DNA of 10,935 bases, taken from assembly GCA_036378295.1 (NCBI GenBank), contig DASUWS010000201.1:1-10935 (forward strand). Direction: 5' to 3'. Position 1 is the first letter of the stretch, and each line of letters starts with the position of its first letter. The translations under genes were made by a program, and so were the position numbers. The notes below the pieces were generated by a model. The model was given only the letters and a program-made list of their open reading frames with translations. It did no database searches and was not told the origin of the DNA. The DNA comes from DAHUXT01 sp036378295 (GTDB lineage Bacteria; Chloroflexota; Ktedonobacteria; Ktedonobacterales; JADMIN01). Shown here piece after piece: positions 1-5,894 of the stretch.

Positions 1-1
1 C

Positions 2-520
2 AATATTCGCAACTACGAGGTTGGTAACGTCCAGCTGTACCAGATTTACAATGAGCCGACATGGGTCGCGACCTTCGTGCAGAAGAACGACTACGGCGGC
101 AGCTTCCAGTCCGTCGGCATCGTGGATGCGCGGCATCTCAATGGCGCGAATGTCATCATGGCGGCTACCAAGTCACAGGCGCTCGCCGGGTATGCGCAGT
201 GGCTGGCCGATAACAATGTCTCGGGCACGACTCCCGTGCCGAGCGGCAAGAGCGTAACGATCACTGGACGTGTGACGCGCATCAACGCGGCGACCGAGCG
301 CGGCACAACAGTCTACTCGATGTTGCTCGATGGTCAGACACACATCTTCAAAGCCGGTCTCGCGCTCAGTCCGGAACTGCCGCTAGTGCAGCCAGGCGAT
401 ACGGTCACGGTCACGTATCTCGATACCCAGGAGACGGTGGTAACGCTGACCGCTTTCAACGACCAGAGCATTCACGTCGGCGGGACACAAGCAACGGCAA
501 CGGCGCCCGCGAAACCGTAG
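2..520 (+). CDS. C-terminal part of an unrecognised protein with a beta-rich, possibly OB-like, C-terminal domain
   Basis: The reading frame is open from the left edge (first full codon at base 2) to a TAG at 518-520, giving 172 residues. The true start lies outside the window; the GTG at 77 is internal because the frame reads sensibly upstream of it. The visible protein has an aromatic, Asn-rich stretch, then an Ala/Leu helix (about residues 58-72), a short Thr/Pro/Ser linker, and about 75 residues of alternating hydrophobic/polar character. That last part runs SVTITGRVTRI, then VYSMLLDGQTHIFKA, VQPGDTVTVTYLD and VVTLTAFND. The pattern suggests a five-strand beta barrel of the OB type or a similar small beta domain. 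The tail is Ala/Thr/Pro-rich. I do not recognise the family. The gene ends 99 bases before the next one on the same strand, with no convincing terminator between them. Confidence 0.8.
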   Translation, partial: NIRNYEVGNVQLYQIYNEPTWVATFVQKNDYGGSFQSVGIVDARHLNGANVIMAATKSQALAGYAQWLADNNVSGTTPVPSGKSVTITGRVTRINAATERGTTVYSMLLDGQTHIFKAGLALSPELPLVQPGDTVTVTYLDTQETVVTLTAFNDQSIHVGGTQATATAPAKP

Positions 521-605
521 TGACGGCTTTAGAATGAGACGTTTCTGAGAGGCAGATGTGCTATGGTAGGGTAGGTGTTGGATGGCCTGTATGGTCCATA
601 ACTGG

Positions 606-611
606 AAGGAG
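606..611 (+). promoter_or_regulatory. Ribosome binding site of the small membrane/RG-repeat gene
   Basis: AAGGAG lies 8 bases before the ATG at 620. It is one of the best Shine-Dalgarno sites in the window and is the main reason to believe this small gene over the antisense frame that covers the same DNA. Confidence 0.7.
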
Positions 612-619
612 CGCACCAG

Positions 620-1066
620 ATGACAAGCTCTATACCAACCCCCACCGCAACTGGCGACGTGACTGGCGAGGTGAGCGGCGTCGCGGGGGCGGCACTTCGC
701 GAGCCGGGCCGGGCGGCGATGGCGTTGCCGCAACTACCACGGCGAGTCCCATTTATCTTCGTCTCCGGCTTCGTGCTTGGCGCAATCGCGGCGGCAGCAA
801 CAAATCTGTTCGGCCGTAGGCGGCGGATGCCGTTCGTGCGGGGCAATCGCAACGTCTTCGTGTCGCTGCCGTTCTCAGGCATCACCATGGCCGCGCCCTC
901 GATTCGCGCAAGGGGCTCAATGCGACGCCCGCGCGGACAGCGAGGACAGCGGGGATTCGGCCGGTGGAGCAGGGGCATGGCTCGTGGCATGGCCCAGAGC
1001 ATGGCTCGCGGTGCGGCCAGCGGGGTAGCTCGTGGTGTGGTCCGTGGCAGGAAGCGCGGGCGGTAG
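620..1066 (+). CDS. Small membrane-anchored protein with an Arg/Gly tetrapeptide-repeat tail
   Basis: This 148-residue protein starts at an ATG preceded by AAGGAG with 8-base spacing and ends at TAG 1064-1066. Residues 1-42 are Thr/Gly/Ala-rich and probably disordered. Residues 43-64 (VPFIFVSGFVLGAIAAAATNLF) form one clear membrane segment followed by RRRR, so by the positive-inside rule the C-terminal side is probably cytoplasmic. Residues 96-120 are RG-rich. Residues 118-144 are a tetrapeptide repeat: RGMA, RGMA, QSMA, RGAA, SGVA, RGVV, RGRK. At DNA level this is a 12-base period from about 972 to 1055. The repeat puts Gly or Ser at every fourth position, as in glycine zippers, with Arg at most preceding positions. 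The tail is strongly basic with almost no acidic residues, so nucleic acid or lipid head-group binding is possible. I do not recognise a family. It converges with the kinase-fold gene, 24 bases away. Confidence 0.62.
   Translation: MTSSIPTPTATGDVTGEVSGVAGAALREPGRAAMALPQLPRRVPFIFVSGFVLGAIAAAATNLFGRRRRMPFVRGNRNVFVSLPFSGITMAAPSIRARGSMRRPRGQRGQRGFGRWSRGMARGMAQSMARGAASGVARGVVRGRKRGR
972..1055 (+). repeat. Degenerate 12-base tandem repeat within the small membrane-protein gene
   Basis: GCATGGC recurs at 975, 987 and 999, exactly 12 bases apart. The first and third copies extend to GCATGGCTCG. Further diverged units (ending in GCTCGTG and GGTCCGTG) continue the period downstream. Because 12 is divisible by 3, unit gain or loss would change tail length by four residues without a frameshift. 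Confidence 0.7.
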
Positions 1067-1090
1067 CCGTACTCCGACTGGTCTGAATAG

Positions 1091-2035
1091 TCATCCGAAC
1101 GTGACTGGCGGGATGTCTAGGTTGGCGCAGACGCGCGCCGTCGTGGCGTGATGCTCTGGCGTTGGCCGGGCGTATTCCAGGCACCAGAGCAACTGGAAGA
1201 TCGGGCGGCGGTTTTCGTAGCCATCGGCGATAGATTGGGTCGCCGTATAACCCTCGTGGAAACCGTCGCCCATCATGTCGCGCCAGAGGTCCAGCCGCGC
1301 CAGATCGGACTCCGGGCAGCCTGCCCACGCGCTGCCGAAATCGAGCATGGCTGAGATGCGCCAGTCGTCATCCTCGTCGTCTCCTGGCACGAGCAGCAGA
1401 TTGCCGGGGTTGAGGTCGTCGTGTGTCAGCCGTGGCTCAGTGGCACCCTTGAACGTGAAGTCGCTGGCGTGTGATTCCAGCACAGCGGCGAACAGATCGG
1501 CATGCGCCTGGGTGGCGATGCGCTGCCGGGCACGGGCTGCGAGCGTCGTGAGCAGATTATCTCCTCGCGTTGCAGCGGGAGCGGCTTCGCCCTCCTCCAC
1601 CTCTCCGAAGCGAGGGTAGCGCAGGCTGTGGAGCATAGCGGTGGCCTCGCCCAACTGGCGGAAGACGCGAGAGCGGGCTGGTGGGGTCATGCGCGCCAAC
1701 CCATCGCGCCAGCCCATTCCTGGCGCGTGCGCCATCATTAGATAGCGCCAGGGAAACCGCTGGCACGAGTCATCCACCGCCAGCACTTCGCAGACCGGCA
1801 CGGACGTTTCGCGGGCGACGCGCCGCTGGATCGCTGCCTCACGGGCGAACGGTGGACGCCAGGCGCTGGGATCAGCCAGCTTGAGCACGACGACGCGCGC
1901 CGGAAAGACCATCGTGGCAAAGATCACCATCGTGCCCGGCTCGTGCGTGACGGGATGCCATGCGATGACGCGGCACTTCGCGCCGAAGACCTCGCGTGCC
2001 AGCGCCTCGATGTCGTCGCGTTGCGGCTCGGGCAT
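1091..2035 (-). CDS. Aminoglycoside phosphotransferase (APH)/choline kinase-fold phosphotransferase
   Basis: This is a small-molecule kinase of the APH superfamily (314 residues from the ATG at 2035), expected to be cytoplasmic and ATP-dependent. The C-lobe carries the catalytic loop H205-D206-D207-L-N-P-G-N212, matching HxDxxxxN with D207 as the likely base and N212 as a metal ligand. D232-F233-G234 follows as the DFG-type metal-binding motif. The N-lobe includes a VVVLKLADP strand with the probable ATP-binding Lys, and a RYLMMAHAPGMGW hinge-like segment. An acidic insertion (GDDEDDDW) lies between the two catalytic motifs. A longer frame begins at GTG 2083 inside the upstream gene. I prefer ATG 2035 because GGGAGAG (2045-2051) lies 9 bases before it and GTG 2083 has no Shine-Dalgarno site. 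The stop is TGA at 1093-1091. It is the second gene of an operon with the acetyltransferase. The fold covers antibiotic kinases, homoserine/choline kinases and many uncharacterised proteins, so the substrate is open. Confidence 0.88.
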   Translation of the reverse strand: MPEPQRDDIEALAREVFGAKCRVIAWHPVTHEPGTMVIFATMVFPARVVVLKLADPSAWRPPFAREAAIQRRVARETSVPVCEVLAVDDSCQRFPWRYLMMAHAPGMGWRDGLARMTPPARSRVFRQLGEATAMLHSLRYPRFGEVEEGEAAPAATRGDNLLTTLAARARQRIATQAHADLFAAVLESHASDFTFKGATEPRLTHDDLNPGNLLLVPGDDEDDDWRISAMLDFGSAWAGCPESDLARLDLWRDMMGDGFHEGYTATQSIADGYENRRPIFQLLWCLEYARPTPEHHATTARVCANLDIPPVTFG

Positions 2036-2044
2036 ATCTGCCTG

Positions 2045-2051
2045 CTCTCCC
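2045..2051 (-). promoter_or_regulatory. Ribosome binding site that decides the kinase-fold gene start
   Basis: On the minus strand GGGAGAG sits 9 bases before the ATG at 2035 and immediately after the stop of the upstream acetyltransferase gene (2062-2064). It supports the shorter start over the in-frame GTG at 2083 and suggests translation within one operon. Confidence 0.55.
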
Positions 2052-2061
2052 ACCGTCTCCC

Positions 2062-3447
2062 CTAATCCACTGATAGCACCCACGAGAGCTGGGTCGGGAA
2101 CAGCGCCTCCAGCAGCGGACGGGTGTTATCACTCACCCAGACGTCAGGATAGACCGCCCCCAGTGCCTCCAGGCTCTCATAGCCGAAGACCAACTTCAAG
2201 AAGACCAGCGGCGGGAATCCAGCGTTCCCCGCGTCCCATGCGGCAGGTGCCCAGTTCTCAGCGGTGACGAGCCGTCCGGATTGGAAGGCCAGCCGCAGGC
2301 CGCCGCGATAGAAGCTCAGCTTGATCTCGCCCGTATACCCCTCGACGGCGGTCCCTGGCAGCCGCCGCTCCAGAGCGGGCGCGATGTGACGGATGAAGCG
2401 CGGCAGATCAGCGACGCGCACGTACCACGCATACGGGCGCTCCTCACCCAACAGCTTCGTTGGCGGCAGCGCATCATAGACCGGATGGGCGCGGCCAAGC
2501 CCCAGCCCGATCAGTGTGGTGGGCTGCGTGCGTGGGTGGGGCGCGGGCATGTTGGGCGCCTGAGCGGCGAGCGCTCGGAGCACTGGCGGCAGCACGGCGG
2601 TCAGCGGGATGCCTTCTTCAACGGCCATCCCACGAATGCCGAATCGGTTCCCATAGAGCGCGCGTTGTGTCATGACATAGCCTATTGCACGCTGGCTGTG
2701 GTCGAGAATAAGCTGCATGAGCCAGTTCTCCTCGGTTTCCGGGTGCATGCCGGAGACTATCCAGCGCCAGGTCGGCTCGTCGATAACGGTCGAGACGAGC
2801 GCCCGCCTGCGGTCACGGTCGTAGAGCGCCATGACACGCGGCAGGTCATCCACCGTGGCGGCGCGCAGGGTATACGGCTCGGCCGCGCCAGCGGGGAGCG
2901 TGGGAATGGCGTCAAGCGGGATTGACCGTCGCCCGCCGAGATCGAGCGCGTATTCATAGCCGAACTGGCGATAGTAGTAGTAGATGCCGGTGATGCCAGA
3001 CGCCAGATCGCCGCGTGTATCACTACGGGCATGCAGCAGGTCGAAGATTGCGCGAATCAGCCCGCGATTGCGATAAGCAATCCTGGTGGCCACCGCCTCG
3101 GGCCGCCCAACCGGAAACGCGATGCCGCCATACTCCCACGTCTGGCGCATCAGCACCGCGCCCGCGGCGATCTCACCCGTGCGCGTATCTTCCACCAGTG
3201 CGAAGTCTCCCGAACTTACCAGCGGATGCCTGCCGCTGATCAGATCATAAATCCAGTTGCCAAACCAGATATTCGGCGGATCGCCTTCCTCGTCGCGGAA
3301 CGCCTCGGCGCACAGCCTTGCTAACCCGTCGGCATCTTTCTCCGTGGACCAACGCAGTACCAGTCTGTCATCGAGCGCTCGCCGGTAAGAAGGGTTCGCG
3401 AGCGCCGCCACAGACTCCGTCGGTGACATCAAGGAACCAGAAGACAC
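2062..3447 (-). CDS. Eis-like GNAT family N-acetyltransferase
   Basis: This 461-residue protein has the three-part layout of Eis-type acetyltransferases, which transfer acetyl from acetyl-CoA to amines, in Eis itself to aminoglycosides. Residues 28-140 form an N-terminal GNAT domain with the acetyl-CoA motif VATRIAYRNRGLIRAIFDLL at 119-138 (the RxxGL loop). Residues about 150-310 form a second GNAT-like half (YTLRAATVDDLPRVMALYD, YVMTQRALYGNRFGIRGMAVE). Residues about 355-461 resemble the SCP2-like domain found at the C-terminus of this family (LERRLPGTAVEGYTGEIKLSF onward). The start is GTG 3447, with AGAAGGA 7 bases upstream (3455-3461). The alternative ATG at 3429 has no Shine-Dalgarno site. 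The stop is TAG at 2064-2062, with the kinase-fold gene starting 26 bases further on. Length fits the family, usually about 400-460 residues. The acceptor substrate is unknown; assigning drug resistance would be inference. Confidence 0.9.
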   Translation of the reverse strand: MSSGSLMSPTESVAALANPSYRRALDDRLVLRWSTEKDADGLARLCAEAFRDEEGDPPNIWFGNWIYDLISGRHPLVSSGDFALVEDTRTGEIAAGAVLMRQTWEYGGIAFPVGRPEAVATRIAYRNRGLIRAIFDLLHARSDTRGDLASGITGIYYYYRQFGYEYALDLGGRRSIPLDAIPTLPAGAAEPYTLRAATVDDLPRVMALYDRDRRRALVSTVIDEPTWRWIVSGMHPETEENWLMQLILDHSQRAIGYVMTQRALYGNRFGIRGMAVEEGIPLTAVLPPVLRALAAQAPNMPAPHPRTQPTTLIGLGLGRAHPVYDALPPTKLLGEERPYAWYVRVADLPRFIRHIAPALERRLPGTAVEGYTGEIKLSFYRGGLRLAFQSGRLVTAENWAPAAWDAGNAGFPPLVFLKLVFGYESLEALGAVYPDVWVSDNTRPLLEALFPTQLSWVLSVD

Positions 3448-3489
3448 TCTTCAATCCTTCTCTTTCGCTGTCCCATCCCGGACCTCTTC

Positions 3490-3521
3490 AGTATGCCATA
3501 CGCGCCAGATAACATGTCTGG
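3490..3521 (-). promoter_or_regulatory. Candidate GNAT-operon promoter with overlapping dyad operator
   Basis: On the minus strand CATACT (3490-3495) is a 4-of-6 match to the -10 consensus and would place transcription start near 3483, about 36 bases before the GTG. No good -35 hexamer is seen. The inverted repeat CCAGA-N7-TCTGG (3505-3521) covers the spacer and -35 zone, where a repressor or an activator replacing the -35 contact would bind. This rests on position and symmetry only. Confidence 0.35.
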
Positions 3522-3547
3522 TGATTTCTTCCTTGCCTTTTCCTATG

Positions 3548-3575
3548 CTGACCCGGGAACGCGGACGGTTATACT
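3548..3575 (+). promoter_or_regulatory. Candidate argC promoter
   Basis: CTGACC (3548-3553, 4 of 6 to TTGACA), a 16-base spacer and TATACT (3570-3575, 5 of 6 to TATAAT) read toward argC. A second TATACT at 3616-3621 has no recognisable -35. Start from the first would give a leader of about 283 bases before the argC ATG, from the second about 237 bases. Confidence 0.45.
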
Positions 3576-3644
3576 GACTGGTCCTGGGGCAGGTGCGGTG
3601 CTTGCGTCTTCCCGCTATACTGGAAGCTACAGACTATCACGGGC

Positions 3645-3715
3645 ATGGCAGCACTGGAGCCGCCAGACCGAGCACGATGACATGTGCCCCCGAGTTCCGC
3701 GCGAGGCAGGCGTAG
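3645..3715 (+). other. Two overlapping mini-ORFs in the argC leader (possible leader peptides)
   Basis: The first mini-ORF (3645-3680) encodes MAALEPPDRAR and ends in CGA-GCA-CGA-TGA. Its stop overlaps the next ATG as ATGA at 3677-3680. The second (3677-3715) encodes MTCAPEFRARQA and ends in TAG. Each carries two Arg codons close to its end (an R-A-R motif in both). Neither has a strong Shine-Dalgarno site, and Arg codons are common in GC-rich DNA, so both may be chance. They are recorded because they lie in the leader of an arginine-biosynthesis operon and the second one runs into the first inverted repeat. Confidence 0.2.
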
Positions 3716-3743
3716 GCGGGGGCATTGTTGTGCCTGCCTGCCT
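3704..3743 (+). repeat. Inverted repeat in the argC leader, with a TGCC tetranucleotide run
   Basis: AGGCAGGC (3704-3711) pairs with GCCTGCCT at 3732-3739, or alternatively at 3736-3743, because the right arm is a tandem TGCC run (3731-3742). With the 3732 register, four more pairs (mostly G-U) extend the stem inward. TGAC and TGTC units follow. No run of T follows, so it is not a standard terminator. Confidence 0.5.
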
Positions 3744-3763
3744 GACTGTCTGTCTATCATGCC

Positions 3764-3800
3764 TCCCGGCCAGTAGCTCGACGCGCTTTCCGCGCCGGGA
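3764..3800 (+). repeat. Second inverted repeat in the argC leader
   Basis: TCCCGGC (3764-3770) pairs perfectly with GCCGGGA (3794-3800) across a 23-base loop. A small CGCG/CGCG dyad (3782-3794) lies mainly in that loop. The repeat ends 64 bases before the argC ATG. Its role is unknown; it could be an RNA element or chance in GC-rich DNA. Confidence 0.4.
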
Positions 3801-3864
3801 ACGAACTCATCACATTGTGGGAGATGGATTGGTTTATTCAGCTAGAGACGCAAAGGCTCTTTTG

Positions 3865-4896
3865 ATGGCATCATCTTCGTTCCGAGTTTCCGTCGCCGTC
3901 GTCAACGGCACGGGGTATGGCGGTGTCGAGCTGCTCCGGCTCTTGCGGCGCCATCCTGTCTTCGAGGTGGTCGAGGTGACGGCGCGCTCTGAAGCAGGTA
4001 AGCGGGTGGCTGAGGTCTTTCCGCAATTGGCGGGGAGTGATCTGGTATTTGGCGAGCGTGTCGAGCGGGCGGATCTGGTCTTCGTGGCGCTGCCCGATGA
4101 CGCCGCCATCGAGCATGTCCCCGAGCTTCTCAGCGCTGATCACCGCGTGGTTGATCTCTCCGCGGCATTCCGGCTGCGCGACTGGGCGCTCTATCCGCGT
4201 TGGTACGGCTATGAGCATCCCGCGCCCGCACTACTCGAATCGGCGGTCTACGGGCTGGCGGAGTGGGCGCGTGCCAGCTTGCCCGATGCCCGGCTCGTCG
4301 CGGTGCCGGGGTGCTATCCAACGGCATCGTTGCTGCCGTTGCTGCCGTTGCTCGCTGGCCACCTGATCGAGCCGGACGTCATTGTGGACGCGAAGTCCGG
4401 CGTGAGCGGCGCGGGCCGCACGTTGCGTCTCAGCAGTCATTTCAGCGAGGCGAACGAGGATGTGACCGCGTACGGGTTGAATGGCCACCGCCACATGCCA
4501 GAGATACGGCAGCAATTGGAGCAGGCGGCGGGAGGCACTGTCCGCCTGACGTTCACCCCCCATCTCATCCCGATGACGCGCGGCATCCTGGCGACCTGCT
4601 ACGCGACGCCGCGTCCCGGGGTTACGCTGGGCGATGTGCGCGCCGCTCTGGTGGGGGCGTATGCGGATGCGCCGTGCGTGCGGGTGGTGGAGCAGGCGCC
4701 CCATACGAAATGGGCGCTTGGCGCGAATCTCTGCTACATCGCGCCCGCGTGGGACGTGGAGAGCGGACGGCTGATTCTGGTGAGCGCGATTGACAATCTG
4801 GTGAAGGGCGCAGCGGGACAGGCGATTCAGTGCGCCAATCTGATGTACGGCCTCGATGAGGCGGCGGGTCTGCCAGGTGAAGGAGTGTACCCCTGA
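3865..4896 (+). CDS. argC: N-acetyl-gamma-glutamyl-phosphate reductase
   Basis: ArgC (343 residues) reduces N-acetylglutamyl phosphate with NADPH to N-acetylglutamate semialdehyde, the third step of arginine biosynthesis in the cytoplasm. The N-terminus VSVAVVNGTGYGGVELLRLL is the Rossmann nucleotide-binding motif. LVFVALPDDAA and VVDLSAAFRL are typical of the family. The catalytic Cys is C150 in VPGCYPT, and the catalytic-site His lies in GHRHMPEI (H208/H210). The segments LIPMTRGILATCY and NLVKGAAGQAIQCANLM are standard C-terminal ArgC blocks. I chose ATG 3865 because family homology begins there and the length is normal. The frame is open back to 3493, but the extra 124 residues look non-coding. 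An AAGG sits upstream of the ATG. The stop overlaps the argB start by one base (TGATG). Confidence 0.97.
   Translation: MASSSFRVSVAVVNGTGYGGVELLRLLRRHPVFEVVEVTARSEAGKRVAEVFPQLAGSDLVFGERVERADLVFVALPDDAAIEHVPELLSADHRVVDLSAAFRLRDWALYPRWYGYEHPAPALLESAVYGLAEWARASLPDARLVAVPGCYPTASLLPLLPLLAGHLIEPDVIVDAKSGVSGAGRTLRLSSHFSEANEDVTAYGLNGHRHMPEIRQQLEQAAGGTVRLTFTPHLIPMTRGILATCYATPRPGVTLGDVRAALVGAYADAPCVRVVEQAPHTKWALGANLCYIAPAWDVESGRLILVSAIDNLVKGAAGQAIQCANLMYGLDEAAGLPGEGVYP
4880..4885 (+). promoter_or_regulatory. Ribosome binding site of argB inside argC
   Basis: AAGGAG lies 10 bases before the argB ATG (4896) within the last codons of argC. Together with the TGATG overlap this points to translational coupling of the two enzymes. 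Confidence 0.65.
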
Positions 4897-5780
4897 TGGC
4901 CGAAGCAATCGCAAGTGTAGATGAGTTGGCTGCGGCGAGTCAGGTGGCACGTCATGCCGTTATCGCGCAGGTATTGCGGGAGGCGCAGCCTTACATCGAG
5001 GCGCTACGCGGGCGCACGCTCGTCATCAAGCTGGGCGGCAGCACACTCGACAATCAGCGCGACGCTCTCGAAGATATCGTCTGGCTGCGCGGGTTAGGCG
5101 CGCATCCGGTGCTGGTGCATGGAGGCGGACCAGAGATCAATGACTGGCTCGATCGTCTGGGCCTGCCGAGGCGTTTCGAGCGGGGGCTGCGCGTGACCGA
5201 TGCCGCGACGCTGGAAGTCGTGCGTATGGTGCTGGCGGGCAAGGTGAATGGCGACCTTGTACGGATGCTGGCGAGTCTGGGAGGGAGGGCCGTCGGCCTG
5301 ACAGGTCTCGATGGCGGTCTCTTGCGCGCGCGCCAGATTGCGCCCGATCTGGGATATGTGGGTTCGGTCGCGACGGTGGATGCCGGGACAATCACTGCTC
5401 TGAGCACGGCTGGGTATATTCCGGTGGTCGCGCCCATCGCGCTGGGCGAGGACGAGACGGTGCTCAACGTCAATGGTGATGATGCCGCCGCCGATCTGGC
5501 GCGAGGTCTCGGTGCGACCAAGCTGCTCTACCTGAGCGACGTCCCTGGCATCCTCGATTCACAGGGCAGGCTGCTCTCGGAGTTGACCGATCATGCGGTG
5601 CGGGCGCTGATCTCGCAGGGCGTCATCTCTGGTGGAATGATACCCAAAGCCGAGGCGGCGCTGCGCGCGCTGGAGGCGACCGAGCGTGTACACATCGTGG
5701 ATGGCCGCGAGCCGCATGTGCTGATCCGTGAGTTGTTTACACGGGAAGGCGCCGGGACGATGATTCAGCGCGCGAAGTGA
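4896..5780 (+). CDS. argB: N-acetylglutamate kinase, arginine-inhibited type
   Basis: ArgB (294 residues) phosphorylates N-acetyl-L-glutamate with ATP, the step before ArgC. Amino acid kinase motifs are in order: TLVIKLGGSTLD (catalytic Lys and Gly-rich loop), VLVHGGGPEI, then GKVNGDLV. These are followed by TVLNVNGDDAAADLA (substrate and Mg-ATP binding), LLYLSDVPGI and ISGGMIPKAEAAL (second catalytic Lys). The first 40 residues, including AVIAQVLREAQPYIEALRG, match the N-terminal helix seen in hexameric arginine-sensitive enzymes. The C-terminal VHIVDGREPHVLIRELFT with GAGTMI is the matching signature. Arginine feedback inhibition is therefore likely, though inferred from family knowledge. 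The gene follows argC with a one-base overlap and no other arg gene is present in the window; it ends at TGA 5778-5780, facing the convergent membrane-protein gene. Confidence 0.97.
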   Translation: MAEAIASVDELAAASQVARHAVIAQVLREAQPYIEALRGRTLVIKLGGSTLDNQRDALEDIVWLRGLGAHPVLVHGGGPEINDWLDRLGLPRRFERGLRVTDAATLEVVRMVLAGKVNGDLVRMLASLGGRAVGLTGLDGGLLRARQIAPDLGYVGSVATVDAGTITALSTAGYIPVVAPIALGEDETVLNVNGDDAAADLARGLGATKLLYLSDVPGILDSQGRLLSELTDHAVRALISQGVISGGMIPKAEAALRALEATERVHIVDGREPHVLIRELFTREGAGTMIQRAK

Positions 5781-5815
5781 GCGAGCGGGCGAGTGCATGG
5801 CGCTGAAGTCTGTCC

Positions 5816-5829
5816 CATGCCTCGGCATG
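5816..5829. terminator. Weak dyad between convergent argB and the membrane-protein gene
   Basis: CATGC-CTCG-GCATG is a perfect 5-base stem with a 4-base loop in the 114-base convergent gap. It has no T-run on either side, so it is at best a weak bidirectional transcript end. No better terminator was seen in the gap. Confidence 0.2.
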
Positions 5830-5894
5830 TCTACCGCATCGTGAGACGCCGTGCCTCAAGCGCGACAGATGATAGGCCCACCTGACAAGGAAGG

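Larger units (their letters stand above)
3448..3864. promoter_or_regulatory. Divergent intergenic control region between the GNAT operon and argC
   Basis: These 417 bases hold no recognised gene, although the argC frame happens to stay open back to 3493. From left to right the stretch contains:
- a Shine-Dalgarno site for the GNAT gene;
- a minus-strand CATACT at 3490-3495;
- the dyad CCAGATAACATGTCTGG at 3505-3521;
- a plus-strand promoter candidate at 3548-3575;
- a second TATACT at 3616-3621;
- two short overlapping ORFs at 3645-3715;
- two inverted repeats at 3704-3743 and 3764-3800;
- the region before the argC ATG.
No T-box specifier signature and no clear ARG-box was found by eye. Confidence 0.6.

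Noticed and set aside
562..600. TATGGT at 562-567 as a -10 box and the palindrome TATGGTCCATA at 590-600 as an operator for the small gene
   Set aside because: No acceptable -35 hexamer lies 16-19 bases before TATGGT, and an 11-base palindrome alone is too weak to annotate.
529..1002. A 157-residue minus-strand open frame over the small membrane-protein gene
   Set aside because: The plus-strand frame has AAGGAG at good spacing and a clear membrane segment. The minus frame has a low-complexity Arg/Pro composition and no such support.
2036..2083. Start of the kinase-fold gene at GTG 2083, overlapping the acetyltransferase gene
   Set aside because: There is no Shine-Dalgarno site before 2083, while ATG 2035 has GGGAGAG at suitable spacing and loses no family sequence.
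3700..3760. T-box or standard rho-independent terminator in the argC leader
   Set aside because: No T-box core sequence is present and no T-run follows the AGGCAGGC/GCCTGCCT stem.
3493..3864. A 124-residue in-frame N-terminal extension of argC
   Set aside because: ArgC homology starts right at ATG 3865 with the Rossmann motif. The extension has non-protein-like composition, crosses the likely promoters and has no Shine-Dalgarno site at its first start.
4231..4950. A 239-residue minus-strand open frame opposite argC/argB
   Set aside because: It is an antisense shadow of the well-supported argC gene. Its Arg/His-rich composition and lack of motifs argue against coding.
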